A stretch of 64,000 bases of DNA, taken from the NCBI RefSeq assembly GCF_000397205.1, contig NC_021237.1, positions 3,349,001-3,413,000 of the forward strand. The letters run 5' to 3'. This stretch comes from Pseudomonas protegens CHA0. GTDB lineage: Bacteria; Pseudomonadota; Gammaproteobacteria; Pseudomonadales; Pseudomonadaceae. The notes beneath the pieces were generated by a model. The model saw only the letters and a program-made list of their open reading frames with translations. It was not told the origin of the DNA and did not search any database. Shown piece after piece: positions 44,540 through 52,547 of the stretch. The position numbers were made by a program, and so were the translations under genes. Each line of letters starts with the position of its first letter. Within the stretch, counting starts at the first letter, position 1.

Positions 44540-45236
44540 GAGTACTGGATTCGTCAGCCAATCCGATTCGATGGTGAAGCACTCCAATGATGGGGTGGGA
44601 GCTATGCGATTGCTCGCTGCGTCAGGTCCATGGGCTTGGTCGAAGCCTATAGGTGCAGAGCGAGCCATCGGTGGATCTGAGCAGTGAGTGGTTTCGAAAA
44701 CTGGAAATGACCAGCTCGGGTACGCCAATTCAAAGCGTCGAAAGCGCCCGGATATGTGATCCAAGCCTGATAGCTGATCACAGCTCCTGTGAGCCTTGGA
44801 GTTATGCTATTTAACATAATATACATTATGCGTAGATATGACATGTTCATGTGGGTCACGATACCCAAGAATTACCCAGGCTCAGCTGCAACGCTTCCTA
44901 CCCTCAGGGACAGCTTCTGAAGCCAGGCTTCGATCACTCTGCTGTCGCTCGCGTCTGGGCCTTCGCAATGACATCCTGGACAAACGAATCCTGATTCCTT
45001 TGCTCCTTGTAGCCAACCCAGGACTTCACCGGCCCTGGGCCGAAAAACTTCCAGTTGCATGACACCCACGAATTCCGACCGCGGATGAACACGTGGTGTG
45101 TGTCTTTCGAAATTCGGAATGCCTGTCAAAGTTCGAGCGGGAGAATTTCAAACTCAGGTGGTTGCTGACTGTGGCCCACCTGCATATCGAACTATTGAAG
45201 GTGGGCTTTGGCTAATTGCCGGGACGACCAAGGAAT
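44540..45236. other. Gene-poor AT-richer stretch with a probable gene remnant
   Basis: About 700 bases without an intact gene I can support. A CATAAT/ATTATG inverted repeat lies at 44815-44830 in an AT-rich run. The reverse strand between 44934 and 45185 reads like degraded coding sequence (separate entry). No tRNA-like cloverleaf or terminator with T-tract was noticed. Confidence 0.45.
44934..45185 (-). pseudogene. Possible small gene remnant with an in-frame stop
   Basis: Read from an ATG at 45185 down to a TGA at 44934, the reverse strand gives about 83 codons interrupted once by TGA at 45128-45126. The translated parts look protein-like, for example K-F-F-G-P-G-P-V-K-S-W-V-G-Y and then S-F-V-Q-D-V-I-A-K-A-Q-T before the end. 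There is no ribosome-binding site at the ATG. It lies 51 bases downstream of the reverse-strand gene at 45237-45812. It may be the decayed end of a neighbouring gene; family not recognised. Confidence 0.35.
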
Positions 45237-45812
45237 CTACCGACAGAGCTCTCTGTATCGATTCACGTTGGAAACTGCAGAGTCTAGTGTTGTTGTTTTG
45301 TATTTGTAGTAGTGGATTATATTCGCCTGGGCCGGTCCGACATTGCCGAAGTATTCTTCCCAGGCACTACTCTTGGTGAGCAAGTCAGAGAGCATGGTTC
45401 TCAAGTCGTTTTCCGTCCAGGCTGTCTTGTAGCCTTTAATCTCACCAGGGGCCGGGCTGTTATGTTTTACATAATTAACCAGCAGGTACTTTCCTTCGTA
45501 GGCCATAAATACCGTATACACGGTCCCTTGAGGGGCTGACTGCCTGTACCAAGGGATCACGACAAAATGATGAACCACTGGTCCCGTACTAAAGTGCCAA
45601 ACAGCTGTCTCCGAGTGCAGGCCGTGAAATAAAAGAGCCTGATCGATTTGGTATTTCATGCTTCCGTTATTTGTAATGACATCGTTTCCAACATCATTTT
45701 GCACCTTCCCGTAGACAGCGCAGCTCATTTGAATGGGCACGGAAGGACAATCCTTCAGCCCCATGAGCGTTGCATTGTTTTCTATTGCCTTGACCAGATC
45801 TTCCCCTGTCAT
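45237..45812 (-). CDS. Protein of unknown function, AT-rich
   Basis: A 191-residue protein lacking signal peptide and transmembrane helices. It is mixed alpha/beta with a central aromatic- and histidine-rich segment (about 60-110, with A-V-W-H-F-S-T-G-P-V-V-H-H-F-V-V-I-P-W-Y) and a basic C-terminus. The H-x-x-x-x-x-x-x-x-H-H arrangement after an early cysteine could belong to a hydrolase or effector, but I cannot name a family. A second possible decayed coding stretch lies just downstream on the same strand. Confidence 0.55.
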   Translation of the reverse strand: MTGEDLVKAIENNATLMGLKDCPSVPIQMSCAVYGKVQNDVGNDVITNNGSMKYQIDQALLFHGLHSETAVWHFSTGPVVHHFVVIPWYRQSAPQGTVYTVFMAYEGKYLLVNYVKHNSPAPGEIKGYKTAWTENDLRTMLSDLLTKSSAWEEYFGNVGPAQANIIHYYKYKTTTLDSAVSNVNRYRELCR

Positions 45813-45999
45813 GCTTCTTGGCTCCTGCCCAGTTGTTCAATATGCATTTTAAATAATCGATATTGCTGTCCCTGGTGAGGATAGCTTCGATCTGCCCTTT
45901 ATCAAATACACCTCGCCGCGGGTCTTGCCGAGTGCTGCCGGGTGTCGAGATATGGCTCGCGGGATGAGCTACCCTGCCCTTACAATATGACGCTTATAA

Positions 46000-46033
46000 A
46001 TAACTAAACTAAATGAATATTTAGTTTAGTTAT
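46000..46033. promoter_or_regulatory. Perfect 15-bp inverted repeat upstream of the lysozyme-inhibitor gene
   Basis: ATAACTAAACTAAAT is followed by GAAT? no: the arms are 46000-46014 (ATAACTAAACTAAAT reading from A46000) and its exact reverse complement at 46019-46033, with a four-base spacer GAAT. Each arm also contains two copies of the ACTAA unit. It ends 21 bases before the ATG at 46055, so it overlaps the expected promoter/leader. It could be an operator for a dimeric repressor or a leader hairpin. Confidence 0.6.
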
Positions 46034-46054
46034 ATTGGATATCAGGAGTTACCC

Positions 46055-46654
46055 ATGACCTTTCCCCTTCGAACAATGGTGGGCAGTGTCGCTTTATCGG
46101 CCCTGCTGGCCACTTCTCTGGCAACGGCCGAACAAGGTCCTTCATTCAACTGCAGTGAGAAAATGACCGGGTCGATAACCACACTGATCTGCCAGAACCC
46201 TGGTCTCGCGGCACTGGACCGCAAGTTGGCCACTATTTATCGCGACGCCCTGAAGAATGCCGGCAAGCGCGGCAATGTGCTCAAGGCCGAACAGCGTGGC
46301 TGGATCAAGGGCCGCGACGAGTGCTGGAAGACCGATGATCAGCAAGCCTGCGTGGCTGATAGCTATCGTCGGCGCATCGTCGAACTGCAGACGGGTTATG
46401 GGCTGGTCACCTCCTCCGCTCCAGTCATGTTCGATTGCGCGAGCAATGGCCGTATCAGTGTCACCTTCTTCCAGACCGAACCGCCCACCCTCACCGCCTT
46501 ATATAAAGGCCGGCAATCGCTGATGCTGGAGGCCAGCTCTGCCAGCGGCTCACGTTACCTAGGGCAGAACGAGAGCTTCTGGGAGCATCAGGGCGAGGCT
46601 GTTGTCACTTGGGGCCATGGGGCTGAAGAGATGATCTGCAAGAAAGCAGGCTGA
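46055..46654 (+). CDS. Periplasmic lysozyme inhibitor with LprI-like and MliC-like domains
   Basis: A 199-residue protein with a signal peptide (core to about residue 24, ending A-T-A). The first mature domain (about 28-105) matches LprI-type proteins: C-x-x-x-x-x-x-x-x-x-x-x-I-C-Q-N-P-x-L-A-A-L-D with a later W-I-K-G-R-D-E-C-W. The second (about 120-197) has the MliC pattern S-G-S-R-Y-x-G-x-N-x-x-F-W-x-x-x-G-E-A-x-V-x-W-G ending in a cysteine. Both domains are linked to inhibition of host or rival lysozymes. AGGAG precedes the ATG, and a perfect inverted repeat lies just upstream. Confidence 0.85.
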   Translation: MTFPLRTMVGSVALSALLATSLATAEQGPSFNCSEKMTGSITTLICQNPGLAALDRKLATIYRDALKNAGKRGNVLKAEQRGWIKGRDECWKTDDQQACVADSYRRRIVELQTGYGLVTSSAPVMFDCASNGRISVTFFQTEPPTLTALYKGRQSLMLEASSASGSRYLGQNESFWEHQGEAVVTWGHGAEEMICKKAG

Positions 46655-46664
46655 GCCCTGCCGT

Positions 46665-46684
46665 CTGCACCGTATGGGGTGCAG
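46665..46684. terminator. Short hairpin between convergent genes
   Basis: CTGCACC pairs with GGTGCAG around a six-base loop, 10 bases after the lysozyme-inhibitor stop and 18 bases before the end of the convergent enoyl-CoA hydratase gene. It has no T-tract, so it is a weak terminator candidate. Confidence 0.4.
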
Positions 46685-46702
46685 GCCGCCAAGCCCTGGG
46701 GG

Positions 46703-47536
46703 TTAGTTCCTGACAATACCCGGCGTACCGGGCGACTGCTGGCTGGCCCGATCCGGATGATCGCGCTCGATGAACCGCCGCAACCCTTCCTGGGTTTCCG
46801 GTTGATGGATCGAGCGGTTGAAGCACTGCGCTTCGATCTTCAAGCCCTCCGCCAATGGCAAGCCATAGCCACGCACGGCCGCTTCCTTGTCCGAACGCAT
46901 CGCCGGTTGCGGCAGGCCGGCCAGGACATGGGCCAGCTCCAGTGCCCGTTTCAGGGAGCGCCCACTGGGCACTATTTCGTTGACCAGGCCGATACGGTAC
47001 GCCTCCTGGGCGTCAATCACCTTGCCCGTGAGAATCAGTTCCATGGCCCGGCCCATGCCGATGATCCGTGGCAGGCGCTGGGTGCCGCCATCCGCCAGGC
47101 CGATATTCCAGCGCCGGCAGGTAACGCCGAACGAGGCGTGTTCTTCAGCGATGCGGATGTCGGCAAAACAGGCCCACTCCAGGCCACCGGCATAGGCCAC
47201 GCCGTTGACCGCGGCAATGATCGGCTTGTAGATCTCGGTCCAGCGGCTGGGGCCGATGATGCCCGGGCGTTCGCCACGGTCGTGGGCTGCCATTTCCTCG
47301 GCGCTGCTGGGCACCAGTTGCGCGGCCGCCTTGAGATCGCCGCCGGCGCAGAAGGCTCGGTCGCCGGTGCCGGTGATGATTGCCACCAGGGCGTTGTCAT
47401 CCTCGCGAAAACGCGTCCAGGCCTCGATCAGCTCGCGGTGGGTGACCGGGCCGATGCAGTTGCGCTGCTCGGGACGATTGAAGCGGATGATCACCACGGG
47501 CCCGGACTGCTCATAGGCTATTTCGCTGAAAGTCAT
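46703..47536 (-). CDS. Enoyl-CoA hydratase / crotonase family protein
   Basis: A 277-residue crotonase-fold protein. Seen: R-F-N-R-P-E-Q-R-N near residue 18, the oxyanion-hole segment F-C-A-G-G-D-L-K-A (about 65-73), and A-A-V-N-G-V-A-Y-A-G-G-L-E near 108-120. The second catalytic region reads R-R-W-N-I-G-L-A-D-G-G-T-Q-R-L-P-R, the EchA-like variant with D-G-G-T rather than the usual glutamate motif. Reaction probably hydration or isomerisation of an acyl-CoA; substrate unknown. It is a single gene divergent from the Ntn-hydrolase gene. Confidence 0.87.
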   Translation of the reverse strand: MTFSEIAYEQSGPVVIIRFNRPEQRNCIGPVTHRELIEAWTRFREDDNALVAIITGTGDRAFCAGGDLKAAAQLVPSSAEEMAAHDRGERPGIIGPSRWTEIYKPIIAAVNGVAYAGGLEWACFADIRIAEEHASFGVTCRRWNIGLADGGTQRLPRIIGMGRAMELILTGKVIDAQEAYRIGLVNEIVPSGRSLKRALELAHVLAGLPQPAMRSDKEAAVRGYGLPLAEGLKIEAQCFNRSIHQPETQEGLRRFIERDHPDRASQQSPGTPGIVRN

Positions 47537-47714
47537 AAACGCTCCTGTTTATGTGTGTCCTGCGGTGAAACGGCTGCGCAATCCAGTATAGGCAGTGCTA
47601 AAAGTGAGGTTATGGCGATTTTCAGGTCACTCCGGGCTTTCTTGACAAGGAAAAAGACTGGTATGAATTCAGAGACCCGCGCCTTCTCGGCCGAATAAAA
47701 CAGGAATCAGCACC

Positions 47715-48797
47715 ATGAAGGTAATGAAGGTATTGCCACTGCCCAGGAAAGCCGTGCCTAGGGCCTTAGTCCTGGCCCTCAGCAGTATCATCCTGTCCCT
47801 GCCCCTCGCCCAGGCCTGCACCCGGCTGACCTACCTGGGAAGCAACCAGAGCGTGATCACCGCCCGTTCCATGGACTGGAAAACCGACGTGGCGACCCAT
47901 CTGTGGATCTTCCCGCAGGGCATGCAGCGCAATGGTGAGGTGGGAGCCAACTCGATCAAGTGGACCTCGCGCTACGGCAGTGTGATTGCCTCGGGCTATG
48001 ACATCGCGACTTCCGACGGCGTCAACCAGGCAGGCCTGGTGACCAACCTGCTGTGGCTGGTGGAGTCCCAGTACCCGTTGCCCGACAACGGCAAGCCGGG
48101 CCTCAGCATCGCCGCCTGGGCCCAGTATGTGCTGGACAACTACGCCACCGTGGCGGAGGCCGTGGACGCGCTGAAGAAAGAGCCCTTTACCCTGGTGACG
48201 GCCAATGTCCCCGGGGACACGCGCCTGGCGACCCTGCACCTGTCGATTTCCGACGCCACGGGGGACAGCGCGATCATCGAGTACATCAAGGGCAAGCCGG
48301 TGATTCACCATGGCCGGGAATTCCAGGTCATGACCAATTCCCCGACCTTTGATGAACAGCTGGCCCTCAATGCCTACTGGAAATCCATTGGCGGCACCGT
48401 CATGTTGCCGGGCACCAACCGCGCCGCGGATCGCTTCGCCCGAGCCTCCTTCTATGTCAACGCTATTCCCAAGGACGAGAGCCCGCAGGTCTCCCTGGCC
48501 AGCGTGTTCAGCGTAATCAGAAACGTCTCTGTGCCTTACGGCATCTCCACCCCGGGTGAACCGAATATCTCCTCCACTCGCTGGCGCACTGTAGTGGACC
48601 ATCAACGCAAGCTGTACTTTTTCGAGTCGGCACTGACCCCCAATACCTTTTGGGTCGACCTGAAGAAGATCGACTTCGCAAGCACTACGGGCCAGGTGAA
48701 GAAGCTCGACTTGGGCAAGGACCAGTCCACCATCTATTCCGGCGAAGTCTCCGGCGACTTCAAGGTCACCCCCGCCTTCAAGTTTCAAGGTGCCTGA
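47715..48797 (+). CDS. Secreted Ntn hydrolase, choloylglycine hydrolase / penicillin V acylase family
   Basis: A 360-residue protein with a signal peptide ending L-A-Q-A; the next residue, C35, followed by T-R-L-T-Y, is the expected N-terminal nucleophile exposed on cleavage. The family-typical R-S-M-D-W occurs about 17 residues later. Members hydrolyse linear amide bonds of bile salts, penicillin V or N-acyl homoserine lactones in the periplasm. Gram-negative relatives include quorum-quenching acylases, but the substrate here is not determinable. AGGAA lies upstream of the start. A strong hairpin follows the gene. Confidence 0.87.
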   Translation: MKVMKVLPLPRKAVPRALVLALSSIILSLPLAQACTRLTYLGSNQSVITARSMDWKTDVATHLWIFPQGMQRNGEVGANSIKWTSRYGSVIASGYDIATSDGVNQAGLVTNLLWLVESQYPLPDNGKPGLSIAAWAQYVLDNYATVAEAVDALKKEPFTLVTANVPGDTRLATLHLSISDATGDSAIIEYIKGKPVIHHGREFQVMTNSPTFDEQLALNAYWKSIGGTVMLPGTNRAADRFARASFYVNAIPKDESPQVSLASVFSVIRNVSVPYGISTPGEPNISSTRWRTVVDHQRKLYFFESALTPNTFWVDLKKIDFASTTGQVKKLDLGKDQSTIYSGEVSGDFKVTPAFKFQGA

Positions 48798-48825
48798 GCG
48801 GGTTCTACGCTGCCGAGGCAATGTG

Positions 48826-48864
48826 CCCCGAGCGCCCGAGGCCACAAGGCCCGGGAGCTCGGGG
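48826..48864. terminator. GC-rich hairpin between convergent genes, probably bidirectional
   Basis: CCCCGAGC (48826-48833) pairs with GCTCGGGG (48857-48864), and inside it CCCG (48835-48838) pairs with CGGG (48852-48855). It occupies the 80-base gap between the ends of the Ntn-hydrolase gene and the convergent secreted-protein gene. No T-tract, so termination strength is uncertain. Confidence 0.55.
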
Positions 48865-48877
48865 TATCGCGAGGGGG

Positions 48878-49375
48878 CTACGGGACCAGGGTCAGTGGCG
48901 GCTGCAGGGTGATATCCAGCGTGGCCAGTGTGCAATTGCCAGTGAGGGCCTGGTTGAAGGCACTCAACTTTTGAAGGGGACCGTTCCAGGTCACGAATAT
49001 GTCATTGGCCCCGCAATTGCTGGCAGGTACGAAATTGGAGACGACAAAGCTGACGCCCTCCAGCTTCAAGGAAAATACGTTTTCCGGTTTCAAGATCCAG
49101 GGCAGATTCTTTGCCTGCAAGGACTTGCAGATTCCGCTACCGCTGATGAACACACTGTGGATCTTGGCTTCATCCTGAGTGTTGATCGAACCGCTCAGGC
49201 TGATGCCACAGGTGACCTGTGCCTGAAACGACGACGGCAGTTTTATCGAGAGGGTGCCATTGTTGCCGTAGAACGGGCCCTGGGGTGAAAAGTGTGGTGC
49301 AGCGGCCACCAGGGTCGTGGAGCACAACCCTATGACAAGCGCACTTGCGATCATCAGGCTATTCAAGCTTTTCAT
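48878..49375 (-). CDS. Small secreted protein, possibly PraA/PraB-like
   Basis: A 165-residue protein with a signal peptide (hydrophobic run to about residue 25, ending A-A-A). The mature part is beta-rich with four cysteines. The order F-x-P-Q-G-P-F-x-G-x-x-G-T-L-S-I, then V-T-C-G-I-S-L-S-G, then I-S-G-S-G-I-C-K-S-L-x-A-x-x-L-P-W resembles Pseudomonas PraA/PraB proteins (alkane-oxidation activators / biofilm-surface proteins). This is recalled family resemblance, not a computed match. Monocistronic, convergent with the Ntn hydrolase. Confidence 0.55.
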   Translation of the reverse strand: MKSLNSLMIASALVIGLCSTTLVAAAPHFSPQGPFYGNNGTLSIKLPSSFQAQVTCGISLSGSINTQDEAKIHSVFISGSGICKSLQAKNLPWILKPENVFSLKLEGVSFVVSNFVPASNCGANDIFVTWNGPLQKLSAFNQALTGNCTLATLDITLQPPLTLVP

Positions 49376-49704
49376 TGTTGTTCCTCACGCATAGGGCGAA
49401 GTGTTTCGCCGGGGTAATGGCCATGATCGAGAGGTCATGAAAACGGCAGGACGTCCCTTTCCAGCCAAGCTTCAGGTCGGTTGCATTTCACGGGAGCGGC
49501 CAAGGCGCCAAGGAAAGTCCTCCGCCCTGGGCGAAATTCAAAAACAGCATTGAAATATTTTTTTGAATCAAATAGCTGGCAATCTCCGATCGGTCAAGGC
49601 TCCCCATCGGCCTTCAACCCTGTGGCAAGCCTGCCGGGGGGCCTGTTAGGCTAACCCGCCCACCGCGTCGCCGCGGTCTCTACAGCCCTTCGCGGAACCG
49701 CACC
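49376..49704. other. Intergenic region between divergent secreted-protein and AraC genes
   Basis: A 329-base gap without a gene. An AT-rich run (about 49545-49575, including a seven-T tract) lies centrally and may mark promoters for both directions. No repeat or clear operator was recognised. Confidence 0.4.
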
Positions 49705-50511
49705 ATGTCCTCCACCGCCCAATTCTGGCGCGACCCGAACCTGCCTTACGTCGAAAGCCGCCGGGCCTGTGACAGCCGCGCCAACTACAAGGCCCACAGC
49801 CATCCGACGGTGTCCATCGGTGCCGTGGACCGGGGTGTCAGTGTGTTCAGCGGCGGCGCCCAGGGCCCGACCCGGATCCGGGCTGGCAGCGTGGTATTTG
49901 TCCCGGCCGATTGCGCCCATGCCTGCAATCCCCTGCCCGACAGCGCCTGGAGTTACCAGATGCTGCACCTGGACCCGCGCTGGGTGGACGCTGTGCGCGA
50001 AGAAGCGCAGCAGCATGGGTCGGCGCTTTCCCAGGTCGTGCTGAGCCACGACAGTGGCCTCTACCAGGCTTTTTGCCGGCTCAACCAGTTGTTGTTTTCC
50101 AACGCCAGCTGGCAGCACAAGGAGGCCGCGCTGATCGAGTTCATCGGTGGCTTGGCCACCCGGGAGCAACCGGTGATTGCCCTGGCGGCCGATCCGGCCC
50201 GGGCCAGCGCAGGCGTGCGCCGGGTCGTGGATTTCCTCCAGTGTGATCCGCAGCAGGCCAGGCCTCTGGAGCACTTGGCGGAACTGGCGGGAATCAGCCG
50301 CTACCAGTTGATCCGCGCCTTTCGCGCGGCCACCGGGATGACGCCCCATGCCTACCAGTTGAACCAGCGGATCATCCAGGCCCGCGCTTCGCTGCAGGCC
50401 GGGGAAGCGTCGGCAGCCCTGGCCCAGCGCCTGGGCTTTGCCGATCAGGCGCATTTTCAGCGAGTGTTCAAGGCTCATGTCGGCGTAACCCCGGGCCTGT
50501 ACAAGGCCTGA
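49705..50511 (+). CDS. AraC-family transcriptional regulator
   Basis: A 268-residue regulator. The N-terminal half is an AraC-type cupin sensor domain with H-S-H-P-T-V-S-I-G and an F-V-P-A-D-C-A-H-A-C-N-P segment. The C-terminal ~100 residues hold two helix-turn-helix motifs, with L-A-E-L-A-G-I-S-R-Y-Q-L-I-R-A-F and the closing A-H-F-Q-R-V-F-K-x-H-V-G-V-T-P-G-L-Y. It sits 81 bases upstream of a LysE-type exporter gene, a frequent pairing in which the regulator controls the exporter. Confidence 0.9.
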   Translation: MSSTAQFWRDPNLPYVESRRACDSRANYKAHSHPTVSIGAVDRGVSVFSGGAQGPTRIRAGSVVFVPADCAHACNPLPDSAWSYQMLHLDPRWVDAVREEAQQHGSALSQVVLSHDSGLYQAFCRLNQLLFSNASWQHKEAALIEFIGGLATREQPVIALAADPARASAGVRRVVDFLQCDPQQARPLEHLAELAGISRYQLIRAFRAATGMTPHAYQLNQRIIQARASLQAGEASAALAQRLGFADQAHFQRVFKAHVGVTPGLYKA

Positions 50512-50592
50512 GGCCGCGCAATTTTCTTCAATACCCCGGCTCTCTCGGCGCCGCAGACTTCCAGGCTTTCACGTCACTGGAAGGCTCTACCC

Positions 50593-51231
50593 ATGATTCA
50601 ACAGTTCCTGCTGGTCGCCGCCGCGCACTTTCTCGCCCTGCTCTCCCCCGGCCCGGATTTCTTCCTGGTAGCACGCATGTCCATGGCCGCGGGGTGGCGA
50701 TCGGCCACCGGCGCCTGCCTGGGCATCGCCCTGGCCAATGGTGCCTTTATCGTCCTGGCGTTTGCCGGGGTCTCGGTGTTTCGGGCAGGCAGCCCGCTGT
50801 TCCTGGCGATCCAGTTGGCCGGGTGCGGCTACCTGCTTTATATGGGCTGGCTGTTTATCCGTCATGCCGGTGCCAGTTCCCTGGCCGCGGTGGACGGCAA
50901 CGACGAAGCCCGGCCGCTGGGCCGGGCCACCTGGTGGCGTGGCCTGGGCATGGGCTTTCTCTCTGGCATCCTCAACCCCAAGAACGCCCTGTTCTATGTC
51001 AGCCTGGCGTCCCTGGTGGGGGCCCAGACCAGTGCCGGCTGGAAGCTGGTCTATGGCTTGTGGATGTTCAGCGCCGTGCTGTTGTGGGACGTGCTGGTGG
51101 CCCTGGCCATTGGCAACCGCCGCGTGCGCGAGCGCTTTGCCCGGGCCCTGCCCTGGCTGGAACGGGGCACGGGGGTGGTGCTGATCCTGCTGGCGCTGCT
51201 GGTGATCGGCGCCACTGTGGGGCGTCACTGA
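50593..51231 (+). CDS. LysE/RhtB-family amino-acid exporter
   Basis: A 212-residue protein with about six transmembrane segments. The family signature is at the start: A-L-L-S-P-G-P-D-F-F-L-V, followed by G-x-x-x-G-A-C-L-G-I. Mid-protein G-F-L-S-G-I-L-N-P-K-N-A is the second LysE-typical motif. Members export amino acids or homoserine lactones. Its regulator is probably the AraC-family protein encoded just upstream. Substrate unknown. Confidence 0.9.
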   Translation: MIQQFLLVAAAHFLALLSPGPDFFLVARMSMAAGWRSATGACLGIALANGAFIVLAFAGVSVFRAGSPLFLAIQLAGCGYLLYMGWLFIRHAGASSLAAVDGNDEARPLGRATWWRGLGMGFLSGILNPKNALFYVSLASLVGAQTSAGWKLVYGLWMFSAVLLWDVLVALAIGNRRVRERFARALPWLERGTGVVLILLALLVIGATVGRH

Positions 51232-51389
51232 ATCACGCCCCGGGCAGTGACTTCCAACTGTCATTACAAATAAACAACAAAGCAATAATCTGCCGAAAGC
51301 GCCGCTGCCGATATTGTCGCAACGGTGAACGGGCCTGCCGGGCATTGCCCGGTATCTGCCCCGCCGAAACAGTGCAAGGAGGACCTGCC

Positions 51390-51806
51390 ATGCAACAACA
51401 GCCACGCCTGGGGTGCGGTGTCGCGATTGTCCGGGACGGCCAGCTGCTGCTGGTCAAGCGCCTGCGCGACCCGGAAGCCGGTTGCTGGGGCCTGCCCGGA
51501 GGCAAGGTCGACTGGCTGGAACCGGTGGAACAGGCCATGCGCCGGGAAATCCACGAAGAACTGGGGCTGACCCTGCAAGGCGTGAGCCTGTTGTGCGTGG
51601 TCGACCAGATCGACCCGCTGCGCCAGGAGCACTGGGTATCACCGGTGTACCTGGCCTCGGCCCCGGCCATGCCGGCGCGCAATTGCGAGCCGCACAAGCA
51701 CAGCGATGTGGCCTGGTTCGAGCTCGACCGCCTGCCCCAACCCCTGACCCAGGCCACCCGCAGCGCCGTGCGCGCCCTGGTGCAGATGGCCGCCCTGGAA
51801 AGCTGA
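51390..51806 (+). CDS. Nudix hydrolase
   Basis: A 138-residue Nudix protein. The ATG at 51390 has a strong AAGGAGG upstream; longer frames run back into the LysE gene region. The Nudix box is complete: G at the start of G-K-V-D-W-L-E, then R-R-E-I-H-E-E-L-G-L, giving GX5EX7REUXEEXGU. Such enzymes hydrolyse nucleoside diphosphate derivatives; the family is close to ADP-ribose/dNTP (MutT-like) pyrophosphatases, but the substrate cannot be read from sequence. Single gene. Confidence 0.9.
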   Translation: MQQQPRLGCGVAIVRDGQLLLVKRLRDPEAGCWGLPGGKVDWLEPVEQAMRREIHEELGLTLQGVSLLCVVDQIDPLRQEHWVSPVYLASAPAMPARNCEPHKHSDVAWFELDRLPQPLTQATRSAVRALVQMAALES

Positions 51807-51941
51807 GCAGCCACGCCCCGGCCCTTCCCGACCTGCGACCGATGGCCGCAGGCATTGGTCTAATTAGCCCGCCGCCGCTTTCGTCTGTTTGTTACCATGC
51901 GCGGGTTTTTGCCTGTCTGGCTGTTCAAAGGGCGTTATTTC

Positions 51942-52547
51942 ATGAGTGTTCTGCTGACTCGCCGCACCCTGCTCACCAGCGCCGGAGTGCTCGGCCTGGG
52001 CCTGCTCGCCGGTTGCGACAACAGTCCCCGACTGTCCTTCAAATACGGCAAGGACCTGAGCAATCAGATTCTTGGCCGCACCTTCAAACTCACCGATTCC
52101 CAGGGCGAAACCAAGTCGCTGTCCAGCTACCGCGGCCTGATGCCGATGATTTTCTTCGGCTTCACCCAGTGCCCGGCCGTGTGCCCCACCACCCTGGCCC
52201 GCGCGGCCCAGGCCAAGAAGCTGATGGGCCGTGATGGCGACCGCCTGCAAGTGGTGTTCATCACCCTGGACCCGGAGCGCGACACACCCGAAGTGCTGGA
52301 CGCCTACGTCAAGTCCTTCGACCCCAGCTTCGAGGCGCTGTACGGCACCCTGGAGCAGACCGCTGCCACCGCCAAGGAATTCGGCGTGTTCTACGAAAAG
52401 ATCCCCAGCGGCTCGACCTACACCCTGTCCCACACCGCCACCAGTTTCGTCTTCGACTCCCGGGGCACCTTGCGCCTGGGGCTTTCCCAGTCCCTTACCG
52501 CCCAAGAGTGCGCGGAAGACCTGCTCACCGTCATGGAGGTTTGTTAA
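51942..52547 (+). CDS. SCO1/SenC-family copper-binding lipoprotein
   Basis: A 201-residue protein whose N-terminus is a lipoprotein signal with L-L-A-G-C (residues 20-24). The ATG at 51942 is chosen because it starts the signal sequence; an ATG at 51897 would add 15 residues in front. The thioredoxin-like body carries the copper motif C-P-A-V-C-P and a later histidine in T-L-S-H-T-A-T. Sco proteins deliver copper to cytochrome c oxidase or act in redox maintenance. The stop overlaps the start of the PCuAC gene (TAATG), so the pair is translationally coupled. Confidence 0.92.
   Translation: MSVLLTRRTLLTSAGVLGLGLLAGCDNSPRLSFKYGKDLSNQILGRTFKLTDSQGETKSLSSYRGLMPMIFFGFTQCPAVCPTTLARAAQAKKLMGRDGDRLQVVFITLDPERDTPEVLDAYVKSFDPSFEALYGTLEQTAATAKEFGVFYEKIPSGSTYTLSHTATSFVFDSRGTLRLGLSQSLTAQECAEDLLTVMEVC

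Noticed and set aside
44872..45129. An 85-codon reverse frame between the AT-rich genes
   Set aside because: A different frame of the same strand gives a more protein-like reading (44934-45185), so this one is probably a shadow of a decayed gene.
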